NCBI GenBank assembly: GCA_031763025.1
Contig: JASSKH010000028.1
Span: forward strand, 1,674,001-1,738,000
Source of the DNA: Macrocystis pyrifera
Lineage: Eukaryota; Sar; Phaeophyceae; Laminariales; Laminariaceae
Length of the DNA: 64,000 bases
Direction of reading: 5' to 3'
Shown piece by piece: positions 11,050-22,559 of the stretch; position 1 is the first letter of the stretch; the number at the start of each line of letters is the position of its first letter. The notes under the pieces are model-generated. The model worked only from the letters and a program-made list of their open reading frames with translations. It was not told the origin of the DNA and made no database searches. Made by a program: the position numbers and the translations under genes.

Positions 11050-12430
11050 GCGTTCCTGGAGACACCAAAAGAGCGAGGAACATGTTTCTCGCCAGATTCC
11101 CGCGATTCATCTGACGATCATAACTCAAGTGTAACTGCTGTACGCTGCTCCACAGCAACTCCGCAGCTCAACCCAAGCACGACTTGAGGTTAGGAGCTCT
11201 GCTGAGCGTAGCCCATTCCGTGCATCATAAGCCTCAGTAACTCTGAGCAACAGCGGTATATAAGTTAACTCCTGATTCTGTTATCTGAGAAAGGAGGTTG
11301 AACTTCGATAAATTTCCAAGAGGTCAGTCGGCCCCAGAGATTATTTGACAACAGTCGTCACTACAGCAACATAGATGTCAACTTCCGACAAGCGTTCTGT
11401 TATCTGATAAAGGAGGGCTGAACTTCCATGAATTGAGATCATTGGTCCTCGTCTATGAAAAGACAAAGGGGAGGTGAGATTTTCACAGCTCCTTACGCGA
11501 TGGCGCTCTGTGAGTGTCTCCATCGCAGTTACAGCAATTAGACTACAGGAGTAGTAGAATGCACTACGCAGGGCCCTCGTTAGAAGCACGCGGTATCCGT
11601 ACCACGTGTCACTCACGTTCCAACGCAGTACGTAGACATTCGATGTTTGGTCCCTCTCGTAGAATAAGCTCCCTTTTCGTACGTAGCAACAGATTTCTTG
11701 ATCTCAAAACAGGTCGAGTATTCCTCTTGCTGTACAGCGAGTCAGTAGCGATCCGAGGCTCACATCCTATTTGGAATGGCGAGTGGCGTGTGTACCAGCT
11801 TGTAGCTGATATGTACGCCTACACTCGATTGCCGATGGCCGGTAAATACACAGTCGATGTCCGAGGCAAACGCATAGAAGATGGTGGCGACCCCAGGCCG
11901 ATGTGTTGATTGATTTGCTCAGCTGGAGTTGATGATGAGCAAAGATGGAGTGAGCTCAAAAGGGGGCGGTGCGCGTCTGCGCTCACAGCTCGCAACAAAG
12001 GACGACCCTTAAACTTCGGTTCAAACTAAAAACAAAATAGGGAAATACCCTAGTAATCAGTTCAATAAAAAACAGCGCAGAGGCCCCAGTTTTACTGCAA
12101 CAATCGATATATCTTGGGGTATCTACTCGTGACCCCATGTAGCCTATTTGTTACTTCGATCATAACAAAATACTCTGCTACTTTTTTCTTTTTTTTATCC
12201 ATCACTTTTACTTCCCAGCCCACTCGTAGGAGGTTTTACCCTCGACGATCTTCTGGACAAGCCGTGGTCACAGGTGTCGTCCCTTCTACCCCCCGGTACT
12301 TGCCTTCATTTTTTGTCGCGCATAGGGTTCAGCATTCCCACTGCTCGTCGATTTTCATCGAATAATGTAGCCAACTCACGCTTTCGCGCTTTCCGATCAT
12401 CAATTTTCTGTACAAGAAAAAGTCCCTATG
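11050..12430. other. No supported gene
   Basis: Only scattered open frames (11,514-11,909 is the longest on plus). Two similar segments containing CTGTTATCTGA and AAAGGAGG lie about 120 bp apart (about 11,276 and 11,396), a weak direct duplication. Nothing else is recognisable. Confidence 0.35.
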
Positions 12431-12506
12431 AGCATGCACTCGGTGGGACTTGAACCCACGAAATTTATCTTGACAGGCACGCGGACCACCTACCAAGCCA
12501 CCGGGG
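12431..12506 (-). other. tRNA-like sequence (Pol III A and B boxes)
   Basis: On the minus strand TGGCTTGGTAGG resembles an A box. About 33 bases later GGTTCAAGTCCC is a good B box inside a perfect T-arm (GTGGG/CCCAC). A CTGTCAA heptamer resembles an Asp anticodon loop. The acceptor and anticodon stems do not pair, so it is not a functional tRNA. It is more likely a tRNA pseudogene or SINE head. Confidence 0.35.
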
Positions 12507-12778
12507 ACGCCGGCTTCTAGCCCGGAGGAACACTGAAAGTATCTTCTCTATGATTTGCCAGTACGCACGTACTACATGTGCTGCTGTAGATGTGTACGTA
12601 CTACTACAGTTCATCCATAATACTACTTGTTGAGATATATTCTGCCAATGTGTACGAGTGCACAGCAGTAGTGTAAGAAAGCTGCTGCTGTATACTGTGG
12701 TATTAAACAAAATACAAACCACAGACTAGAAAAATGTCGGCTGTACCTAGAAATACGTAAATACTTCGTATAATATTA

Positions 12779-13390
12779 CATTGTACCAAATGGACTTTTT
12801 CCGGAATACTTTACTTTTCTCGTCGTCCGGCCGAGGGTCTTCTCGGCACTCTAGGCTGCGTGGCGCACAGGGAGCCCGCGTGTACACCACGGCGCAAATG
12901 CGATCCCCGCTCGAGGTCCGTGGCGCATGCTCTGGGCCTCCGAAGTCGAGAATTCTGGCAAATAACTACGGGGAGTCATTCTGACCTGCTAGAGCCAAGA
13001 AGGACAATGGCGACCCCACAAGTTTTAAGATCCTTGTCTGCTGCTGGCTGCTGCTGTATCATGTCTGGTCACACACCGTCCCTTGAGCTCTACAGAGGCA
13101 GCCCCGGTACGGCAACAGTCGTTCATCAAGCTGTCCCTTTTGTGGCGGCCACGGATAGCACATTTTGTGTGTGTGGGCCGTGATTTCTGTCGACCTAGCA
13201 AGTAGGTACGAACACATACATAGTCTCGAGAAAGGTGCAACTAATTGGATGCTGCGCAGGGCCAGGACGACGATTCGTACGAACTTCTTCCGTAATTCAA
13301 AAGCAACGCCCAGCCACTGTGCGCACTACAACAGCAGCAGCAGTACAACAGCAGTGTTCGTATAGATAGTATGTGTGTGCAGTGTTCACC
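12779..13390. repeat. 0.6-kb interspersed repeat, copy 1
   Basis: It matches 45,957-46,563 in direct orientation along its whole length with many substitutions and small indels. It starts TTGTACCAA and ends at GTGTTCACCA. It contains no long conserved frame and neither LTR-type termini nor clear inverted repeats, so its class is unknown. Confidence 0.75.
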
Positions 13391-14050
13391 AGGTCGAGCA
13401 ACCGAGTGATTGTGGTCTCGTGTTTTTTTTTACGGTGCTTTAGGCTGGGAAACCTACCCGGTCGTGGCGAGTGGTCAACAATAATCAATCCCGCACGAGC
13501 ACGAGAATTTCCTCTGCTGAATTTTCTCTGGGTTGAAAATCTCAATATTTTGAAATCGCCCGTTTTTATTATAAACCTCACTCAGCAGCAGCAGATACGG
13601 CAGCAGCAATACACGTCTGTCGAGCTGTCCAGCGTCATGCATGTTTCACCTGCGCCCTTTGACGTACACCACACACCTCACACCGAGCACGTACGTGAAC
13701 ACGAAACTGGCTCCCTCGGTCCGTCTACCTCTGCATACTGCTTTTACCTGGCCAATAAAAGCAGTAGTAGATAGACGCCCTTAGCCGTATATAATAGGTA
13801 GCCTGTACATTTTACAAAATCATCGAGATAGTTGTACTGTAGTACAAGGTTCCCCTCCGGGAGGTGCCGTATTAACGGGGGAGTGGCGCAAAAGCGAAAT
13901 AATACTCGTATGAAACCCTGCACACTTGTTTAGAAGTAGCACCTGCATCCACCCATCATTTTAACGTGAACACACACAACATAATATGTTTGAGGACAGA
14001 CTATTATATACTGTTCACGGAATTAGTGTGGGATCACATCACTACAATGA
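13391..14050. other. No supported gene
   Basis: It includes a segment (13,388-13,463) that is the inverse of 1,203-1,275, and scattered CAG triplets near 13,583-13,613. An open plus frame to 13,774 has no motif. Confidence 0.35.
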
Positions 14051-14059
14051 TATAAAATA

Positions 14060-14935
14060 GGGTAATGCTATTTGCGACACCGGTGTCGTAATTTCTTATT
14101 TGCGACACGGTGTCGCAAATAAGCGGCTTATTTGCGACACCGCGTCACGTTCGCGGCACGTACCTCAGATTGACTCCGCACCGCCAGGGACGTGTTGGCA
14201 TGGTGCAGGGCCATCATTGAAGCTATCGCATGGCCGAAACGGGCCAGGACTCGAGGAGATATCTGGCATCCTGGTACACCCGCAAAACGTTCAGATCGGT
14301 GTCGCAAATAAGCCTTATTTGCGACACCCGTGTCGCAAATACGGTATTTGCGACACCGCGACGTGGTTGCCGCAAATGCGCCGGATCGACAAAGTACTAC
14401 CAGTAGAGTCTCAGCATGGTGTAGGGCTACCATTGAAGCCACCGTGTAGCCAAAACGGGCCAGTACTCGAGGAGATATGGGGTATCCTGGTACATCCTGC
14501 AGAATCTTCTGGCTCCTGTCGCAAATAAAAATAAGCCTTATTCGTGTCGCAAATACCGTATTTGCAACACCGCGCCGTGGTTGCTGCACACGCTCCGGAT
14601 CGGCAAAGCACTACCAGTAGAGTCTCAGCATGGTGTAGGGCTACCATTGAAGCCATCGTGTAGCCACAAAACGGGCCAGTACTCGAGGAGATATGGGGTA
14701 TCCTGGTACAACCCGCAGAATCTTCTGGCTGGTGTCGCAAATAAGCCTTATTTGCGACGACACGCGCGTCGCAAATACCGTATTTGCGACACCGCGCCAT
14801 AGTTGCCACACACGCTCCGGGTCGGCAACGCACTACTATTAGAGTCTCTCCATGGTGTAGGGCTACCATGGAAGCTATCGTGTAGCCAAAACGGACCGGT
14901 ACTCGAGGAGATATGGGGTATCCTAGTAGAACACG
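14060..14935 (+). repeat. Left arm of the foldback element: about four modules
   Basis: The first module (about 14,150-14,300) contains GGCCATCATTGAAGC and CGAGGAGATATCTGG. The next three (about 14,345, 14,570 and 14,790 onward) contain GTCTCAGCATGGTGTAGGGC or variants and GAGATATGGGGTATCCT. Modules are divided by near-palindromes built on TTTGCGACA/TGTCGCAAA. Confidence 0.75.
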
Positions 14936-15132
14936 GTCATAATATTCAACGTGGCTCTTCCACTACTGCTGCTGTGCTACATACAACAGAGTAAACCCAC
15001 AAACACGACAGGCTAGGAGTGCCAAAACTATACATAACCCATCAGACTGCCTCGCCGACCAGGGCATCCAAAATAATCGGGAATTGACTGCGTAGCTGGA
15101 CGAGGAGACTACGCATGATTTGAGTTGGGCAG

Positions 15133-15465
15133 GTGAGTGCGCACAATCTGCTGGAGTTGCGGGATGTTGGTGAGTCTTCCATAATGGTTGGGCTTCTCTC
15201 CGCAAACATTCTGCCTAAACTTATGGAAAAACCTCCATCCCGCCACCGGTGTGTACAGCATACAACAGCACGGTGGGAACTCTACACAATACTGCAGGGC
15301 ATCGAAGGACACCTTCCGAGCAGCCTACGTACTCCACGACCTTCTACACGCGTTACACATGCCGATTTCTTCGTCACCATGAACCAGGCGGCTAACCCCT
15401 CTGCCGCTTACATTGAACTCATGCAGTCCGCTGTGGGTTTCTATTGTATGTTTCACAACCGTTAG
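15133..15465 (+). pseudogene. Possible coding remnant inside the foldback element
   Basis: Two overlapping plus frames look protein-like: one around 15,186-15,382 (contains YVLHDLLHALHM) and one ending at 15,465 (contains ADFFVTMNQAANPSAAY). A frameshift near 15,350 would join them. No transposase signature is visible. It could be a captured host fragment or the tail of a transposase. Confidence 0.25.
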
Positions 15466-16376
15466 AGATAAACATCGGGAATCCGTGTACAAACTAAGTG
15501 CTACGCATGTGCCCTAAGTTAGACTATTAATTTTAATAGTATGTGTCAATACTACAGCAGTGCGGATACTGTGGACTGCTGTTGGTGGAGCAACAAGCAG
15601 GATAATGTGTCGGAACGAACGCGTACAACGAACATGACGCATAGCTAGCCAAGCTGCAGTATGGCCGCCCTCTGTGCATCTATGGGGTGTGTTCGTTGCC
15701 TTACCTCATCCGACAAAAACTGTGCACAGCATTTCGAAAGCTTGTTCAGTTCTGTGCGGCAGAACGATAGGCGTTGTTGGTAAACGCCTGAGGGATTGGC
15801 GCTTTTACACACGGCTGTTCAAGGGCAATCAAACAGCTTCATTGGTGGGGGATGATGGTTGCACGGAACGAACGCCGATTTTACTGCGGTAGTACTATGA
15901 TACTGCTGTAGATGACATACACCCACCTATTTCGATAGCATCCACAGACAAGTGCAAAAACCATAATATATATAGAGCGCAGCGTGCACAAAGTTATGTG
16001 CCCTTCATTTGTGCCCATGTTAATAGACGTGTAAACAGAGCACCCGGCGCTTTGAACGGTACCAGCGCTCTCAATTATAGTACGTACGACGTATTAGAAC
16101 ACGGCGCGGCAATATAACCAAGTTAATTTCAAATCCATTAATTCACGATGACGTGGCTGACGATCGATGTACTCGTGGAAACATGCTGTACATTGGGTAC
16201 AGTGGTATAGTCCGAGCTCTAAATGGGGCGCGCGCGACGCACGTCGTGCGATGTCGTCAAATGCAGCTTTACGACACCAGTCTGACTATTCTGACAGTGC
16301 ACCAGGATGACCAGGATACAACACACAGCAGTATCTACTACCGTAACGGCTCGTTCTGGATACACGCGAAACAAGG

Positions 16377-17021
16377 CTTATTTGCGACATCAGCCTGGGT
16401 GTACTAGGATACCCTATATCTCCTCGAGTACTGGCCCGTTTAGGCTACACGATAGCTTCAATGGTAGTTTTACACCATGCTGAGACTCTACTGGTAGTAC
16501 TTTGCCGATCTGGAGCGTGTGCGGCAACCACGTCGCGGTGTCGCAAATACGGTATTTGCGACACGCGTGTTGCAAATAAGCTTGTGATTTGCGACACCGA
16601 TCTGAACGTTTTGCGGGTGCACCAAGAGGCCAGATATCTCCTCGAGTACTGGCCTGTTTTGGCTACACGATGGCCGCAATGGTAGCCCTACACCATGCTG
16701 AGACTCTACTGGTAGTACTTTGCTGATCCGGAGCGTGTGCGGAAACCACGTCGCGGTGTCGCAAATACCGTATTTGCGACACCGATCTGAACGTTTTGCC
16801 GGTGCACCAAGAGGCCAGATATCTCCCCGAGTCCTGGCCCGTTTCGGCCATGCGATAGCTTCAATGATGGCCCTGCACCATGTCATCACATCCCTGGCGG
16901 TACGGAGCCAATCTGAGGTATGTGCCGCGAACGTGACGCGGTGTCGCAAATAAGCCGCTTATTTGCGACACCGCGTCGCAAATAAGAAATTACGACACCG
17001 GTGTCGCAAATAGCATTACCC
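16377..17021 (-). repeat. Right arm of the foldback element: about three inverted modules
   Basis: It carries the inverse of the left-arm modules: two with GATAGCTTCAATGG or GGCCGCAATGG plus CACCATGCTGAGACTC, then the inverse of the first left module nearest the end. The outermost part repeats the TIR. Confidence 0.75.
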
Positions 17022-17224
17022 TATAAAATAGGGTAGCGGTAAGTGGATATATTGATCCAGCTGACTCGCGGCGATTAATTCGTAAGTACAAAAGTTGCGC
17101 GAGGTCGAGGTTGCGCCATAATACTTTGTGACCGGTTGAGTAAGGTACAGCACATACATGTACTGGTACAATATGTATGTTCCCCCAAAATTGATGTTTC
17201 TTGGTGCTCAGGGTAACATCAAGG

Positions 17225-17960
17225 TTTCACAGATAAATGCTCGAGAACAAATCGTAGTCCGAGCACTGAGAGTATTGGAGTACTGGCGGCCAAAATATTG
17301 TCAGTACTGAGAAGGTCCAAATACTGAGAGCAATGAAAGTGTGAGCAGTACCGAACCCCGAGAATAGAGGAAAGTATGTACCCGCAGTAGTATCGAAACA
17401 CGAAATACTTGGAGTAAAGGCAGTATGCGCAATACAGAACCTCGAGATATTGAGAGTATTCGCAGTACATGCATATATATTTCTCGCAAATGCGTATCTC
17501 GAAATACTGCCAGATTGCTTTAAGCACTCAATCAAGTTGTCTCGAGCGAAAGAGGTTGGCTCCAACTCCCACTCGTGTGGGACTATCTGGGTGTGTTTTG
17601 TGGCGAACGCTGGGCCTGAGAATTGTCGACGCGGTGCACAAACGGTTGAAGTATACATCATACTCGAAGTATAGTGGGCAAATTGAGGGTATTTCATTAC
17701 TGCGAGTACTGAGTCTCGCAGAAGCAGCAGTACGAACACTACCAACGGACGAAATACTGCTATATAGACTAGAATACTTGTAGTATCCGCGGTACAGAAC
17801 CCCGAGACACTTGAAGCACAATAGGGGGTATCCACGCCAGCAGCAGTAGCGAACCCCGCATTAGTGCGAGCCCGAAAGTATCTGAAGTAGTACAACAGAA
17901 CCTCAAAATACTGCGAGTACTCGCAGTATCTCGAGTACAAAAACCCCGAAATACTGCGAG
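17225..17960. repeat. Degenerate short tandem repeat tract
   Basis: Loose, diverged copies of a roughly 40-60-bp motif recur, with AATACTG, GAGTACT, GAACCCCGAGA and GCAGTAC as shared words. The repeats keep a 302-codon frame open on the minus strand (17,227-18,135), but that protein merely echoes the repeat (FGTAHT and FCTADT type motifs) and has no domain. Confidence 0.5.
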
Positions 17961-18115
17961 TGTACGAAGTACCTACGATAATAATAGCAGTATTTTCTCG
18001 AACATGCTTTGCTTTACTCCCAACTATTGGGAGTAGTAGCTGTGAAATGTTGGGGTGTGAACGCACGCCACACGTAAGCGCGCCCAAACTATTTACCTTG
18101 GTTGGGTAAAAACAC

Positions 18116-18323
18116 ACAAGTAACTTGTATATCATATTATACGTTCAGAAAAGCAAGGTGGATGAATGTACTGGTACAAAAAAGTCAGAAGTGGAAAATA
18201 AACACACACAACTTGTATTACCGTATATCATACTATACGCTCAGAAAAGCAAGGTGTGGACAAATGTACTATTATTAATAGTACTACTGTTGTAGTCCTG
18301 GTACAAAAAAAGTCAAAAGTGAA
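18116..18323 (+). repeat. Imperfect tandem duplication
   Basis: Two units share CTTGTAT, ATCATA(T/C)TATACG, TCAGAAAAGCAAGGTG and CTGGTACAAAAAA. The second unit carries an inserted TACTATTATTAATAGTA-type palindrome. Downstream to 18,711 I see only a tRNA-like B box (about 18,350, minus strand) and no gene. Confidence 0.6.
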
Positions 18324-18711
18324 CGTGAAAAAAAAAGCGTGGATGGTGCGAGTCGAATCTCGGAAACGAAAATTTTATCGCGCGCAGTATAAACGACTAC
18401 GCTAGAACAGTCAGTGCTCGTACAACTAGTGTGACGTCATGTTTTTTACGCAATCAAAAACACTTTGCACGATCTCCTACATACAGCACTAGAGTAGCTT
18501 GTACAGGTACGACTGCATATACAGCAGTACTGCTGTAGAATGCCACGCGAGGAACGTATGTGCACTGAGCCCCTTTCAGCTGGCTCTAGGATCTATCGGT
18601 CAGCAATGTAGGGCACACAGCAATGAAAACTACTCCTGTAAGTATGTTTTGTACGAACGCTGCTGTACGAATAATTTGTTGTACAGCAGTACGAACGATT
18701 TGTTTTGTTGG

Positions 18712-19008
18712 ATTGCGATCGAAAAACCCACGTACTATATCTCTACTCCCGGCCCGTCGATCCTCCCAACTGCTGTTGCTGCTGCTGCTGCTGCTGCTGT
18801 TGCTGCTGCTGTACTGCTGCTGCTGCCACTGCTGTACCGATGCCTCTGCGTAGGCTTGCCCTGAATATACGTGCAGCTGTGATCCTGCCGTGAACCACCC
18901 ATCACCAGGTATTCCCCCACTGGAACTACACCCCCCCCCCCACTCCGATTTTTTATTTCCTCTCCGATTCGCCAAACCCCAGACTGTTCGGACATTCTTC
19001 TACTTTGG
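18712..19008 (-). repeat. YR-1 direct repeat, downstream copy (A2)
   Basis: Nearly identical to 26,154-26,446, including a GCT/CTG triplet run that differs in length, GCGTAGGCTTGCCC, and a C-run. I found no second repeat family (B1/B2) beside it, so the split-repeat structure seen in YR-2 is not demonstrated here. Confidence 0.85.
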
Positions 19009-19240
19009 TCTATTCTTCACGAAAAATGCATGTCCATTAGTAGCCCGTGTCGCCCACGGGGGAGGTGGGTGGAACTGTGACGGATCCCCCTCGTCCAATT
19101 CCCCCTGCCCCCCCTCCCCCGTCTCCTACTGCAGCTCTTGTACGCGGCTGACCTGCCCACCACTCTGACAGACAACCTCAACAGCCAAATACCCATTCAG
19201 AAGCCGCGTTCTCCGCCTACTCTTCCCCCATTCCCCCCCC

Positions 19241-20314
19241 CTACACACCCCATCTGGTCCCCTGCCCCGGCTGCCTGCTCGGCTCTCCCGTCCTACCCAC
19301 TAGCACTCTGGAGACCCACAAGGGATCCTCCATATTCGACCTCACGTATCCCATTATAAATGCCTGCGACGCACACCTTCCCTCCCTCTGAATCACCCAC
19401 GGTGGGGCTCCCATCTCCGCCAACCTCGTCGCTCCTCCGATCCTCCCCAAGTGCAGCGCGAACTCCTCCGGAATCAGCTCCGCCACTGCCCCTCTCCTTT
19501 GCGATCGCCATTTCTCACCCACCCTCTCCAGCCCGCTCCTTAGACAGTAGGTTGCCTGCCCTCTCGTCCACACCTTCCAATTCCCGCCGCTCCTGTAAGC
19601 CATCAGCGGCGCGCTCTCTCCCCCAGGGATTATTGTCCGATAGTACTCGAACAGCTCCAGCAACAAGTCCACCACATTCCCCTCCAGCCCCCCCCCCCCC
19701 CCCCCCTTTTCCCCTTTCGTTCTCACCATGACCGCCCCTTTCCTCCCCTTGTCCCCTTTGCCTCCTTTGAAATGCACCTCCACCGTGTCCGCCGCCCCCC
19801 GCTCCTCCGGCCCCAGCTGGACGCCTCTCTCGAAAAAGACAATGTCCCCCCTCCTCAGGCAGTAAACCTGGTGCACCCCCCCCCCCCCCTCCCTTGCAAA
19901 CAATTCCGATGCCCTCAGCAACAGCTGGTACGACAATGCCAAGCCGATCCACGCTATCCTCCCCCCCACACCCCACTCCCCTATGCTCTACTCCATCACC
20001 TTGGTCATCTCCCATGTTCGCGGTCTCCTCACCCGCGTTTGGTTCCCTGCCTCCACGTGCGCCCTCTTAATCCCCCTTTTCACCGCCTTGATCCTGAAGT
20101 GCTGCAGCGGCAATGACAACCCCACCCACTGCTCGTGGTAAAAGTTCACCGACACCAGCTTCCCCGCCACGGTCGACTCCTTGTTCTTCCTCTCCGCACA
20201 GCAGTAGGCCATGAACTCCGTCAACTCTTCTACCATCTCCCACTCGTTCATCTCCCCCCCCCCAGCCAATTCCCCTTTCCCCGCATGATCCTCCAGTTCA
20301 CCCACATCCTCCAA
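19241..20314 (-). CDS. YR-1 tyrosine recombinase
   Basis: The catalytic domain shows the first Arg in LLLRASELF, the HxxR box as HLGRIGG, and the terminal nucleophile region AFIMGYVR, all typical of Ngaro/DIRS recombinases. The usual GRW before the nucleophile reads GRC here. An N-terminal SAM-like core-binding part (LTEFMAYCC, VSVNFYHEQW) sits in another frame at 19,988-20,314, and the frame changes near C-runs at about 19,950 and 20,260. The enzyme would integrate a circular cDNA without a target-site duplication. It lies directly downstream of RNase H. Confidence 0.75.
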
Positions 20315-22500
20315 CCTTGCGCATAAGCCTTCCTAGTCGACCTCGCAACTCATCCGAGTGCGTAGCCGCGCGCAAAATCTCCGAACACATCTCCTCCCCC
20401 TCCTCTCCGAGCTCCTGGGCCTGCCATAGGACGGTGGGGTGTTCTGCGGTCAGCCTGGTTTGGATTTCACTTCCCTTCCACCTCGTTATCCCGTCCGCCA
20501 GAACATTCTCCACGCCCCGTACGTGCTTTGCCTGGAAGGTCCACCCTCCTATCCTCTCCAACACCCCCATAATCCTCATCATCCCCCCGGACCTCTCCTC
20601 CCCCTTCCCCCCCCCCCCCCGCAATTAATTACCCACTGCACCGCCGATGAACTGTCCCCCCTCATCAGCACCGACTCTCCTTCCTTCGTTGGTCTATCCT
20701 TTCTGATCACTATCATCACGTAAGCCGTCATCACCATTTCCATCAACTCCAGAACGTTGATAGACAACCGATTCCCGTTCCCGCCCTTCCTGCTCCTAAT
20801 CGTCCTCTTCCTCTCCTCCTCTGACAGACTGTATCTCCAGTACACTCCCGTTTCCAGGCACAGCCCCCCAACGGCCTCGAACGACGCGTCCGAAAACCAT
20901 GTCCTTTTGTGGGACTGCTTCACGAATCTGAAGAACGGCGCAGCCAACCTTTCTCCCTCCCCAGCCATGCCCTCCTTCAGGCACCATCTCCACCACCCCA
21001 CGTCTTCCATGAACTCCTCCGTCAATCTCAACACTCTCATGGCTTCCGCCTTCCTCCTGCTCCTCCCCCACGCCCCCCCCCCTCCCTTTTCTCCTGCCCA
21101 TTCAGATGCAGCTTGCTCAGCTGCAGAAGCCGCCGCACGAAATACCTCCCTGGCCTGATCACGTACGCCACGTGGTGCAGTTTCCCGGCCAACACGAGAA
21201 CCTCCCGTACCGTCGCCGTGCGCCTCCCCTCGGGCCACTCCTCCAGCAGCTCCTGCAACTCCCTGATCTTTCTGGGTGGCAATGATATCGTCATTTTCTC
21301 GGTGTCCAAGTTGAACCCCAGCACTTCCTGCTGTGGCGCCCAGTCCGTGACCTTCTTGTGCGACAACAGGGGCTCCTCCCTCTCCCCCCTCTCCCCCATG
21401 GCCTGGAAATGAATCGACGCCAACGACTGCGCCAGTGCTATGCATCTCCCCCCGTCCGGTTCCCACTGTACCTCCACCGACACAGCGTCGTCCATGAAGA
21501 AAACCACCCACGCGGTGTCCTCCGCCCCCCCCCCCCCTTCTACCGCCTTAACTGTGCAACTCTCTGGCAACGGTTCCACCTCCGCTCCCGTGTCCGCTGT
21601 GACCTGGACATGCGCTGTAGCCGCCACTCCTGCCGCCAGGATCGTCGCTGATTCCCGGGTCGTCTGTCGCTGCGCTTGTTGAATGGCACTAGCCAGTACC
21701 CCCCACCACCCGGGGTTGCCCCTCCACCCGAACTGTAACCGGAGGTCGACGAACAGGTAATCCCCCAGGACGTACCCGAAGTTCACGGCCCCTGCGGGGT
21801 CTACCCCCACTTGACGAAAGGCACTCTTCACGTCCATTTTCTGTATCAGTATCCTCCTTCCCGTCCCGAACTTATCCCTCAGCCCCAGGATCCTCCGCAC
21901 GATCTGGAGCATCACGTCCCCCAAGTGGCACTCCGGGATCTGGTCCCAATTCGTCGTTTCGTTCACTGGCCGCCGCCCCTCTCGTCCCCCTTTTGGCTCG
22001 CCGCTGAAGGTCGCATCGTGGATGATCCTCTTCTTCCCTTTCTCTTCCACCACTCCCACTGGGTTTACTCGCAGGCCTCGCACCATCCTCGCTAATCTCG
22101 CTGGAACCACAAATGCTCTCCCTAACTTGACGTCGCCCACCGCCTTCTCCCACACCTCGTTCGCGTGTCTGTCGGCGCTGCTATGGTTTCCGTACGCCAG
22201 CTCACGCTCGAGATCACCCCCTGGACCTACATCCACCGGTACGCCCGTCCTCGCAATCTGCTCTAGCCGTTCGAATTGGTCCATGTTGTGCTGTTCCCCG
22301 AAAAATCTCGTCACCCGCTCCGCATTAATATGGGGTGCCAACAATTCCCCCCCCAACTCCCACACCACCTTCGCCAGATCACCTCCCTCCCGTTGTAACA
22401 GCTTCCCCCCTGCCTCCGCCAACACCCGAACCAGCCGATCCCGCTCTCCCGTCTCACTCCCTGTCCTCCTCAAAACCCCTAACGCCCCCTTCCACTGTCG
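20298..22500 (-). CDS. YR-1 reverse transcriptase-RNase H
   Basis: Within an uninterrupted 854-codon frame (21,037-23,601) the RT shows KKRIIHDATFS, LIQKMDVKSAFRQV, LQFGWRGNPGWWG and the catalytic FFMDDAVS (coding bases near 21,480-21,500). Here Met replaces the more common Val or Ala of the xxDD box. RNase H follows in a second frame (from about 21,080) with FSDASFEAVGG, SINVLELMEM and LMRGDSSSAV. It finishes in a third frame with KHVRGVENVLADGITRW (20,298-20,624). Both frame changes fall near C-runs (about 21,070 and 20,610). The polymerase copies element RNA to cDNA. Apart from these slips no inactivating change is seen. Confidence 0.85.
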
Positions 22501-22559
22501 CGACCCTTCCCACTCTACTGCCCTCGCTTGTTGCACCCCCGTTGCGTCTCCGGCCTTGC

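Larger units (their letters stand above)
14060..17021. mobile_element. Foldback/MULE-like DNA transposon, 2.96 kb
   Basis: The ends are inverted repeats starting GGGTAATGCTATTTGCGACA and closing with the complement. Both are flanked by the 9-bp direct duplication TATAAAATA (14,051-14,059 and 17,022-17,030). A 9-bp duplication is typical of Mutator-like elements. The long arms (14,060-about 14,935 and about 16,377-17,021) consist of several inverted copies of a 160-200-bp module separated by short palindromes of GTGTCGCAAATA. The centre is single-copy and shows no intact transposase, so the element is probably non-autonomous. Confidence 0.8.

Noticed and set aside
14060..17021. CRISPR-like array of repeated units
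   Set aside because: Units are long, mirror-arranged and bounded by a 9-bp target duplication; this is a DNA transposon in a eukaryote.
17227..18135. 302-codon minus frame as a gene
   Set aside because: The protein mirrors a degenerate nucleotide repeat; kept only as a repeat and a low-interest finding.
18345..18430. Second tRNA-like sequence on minus strand
   Set aside because: Good B box but no pairing stems; too weak to list as a feature.
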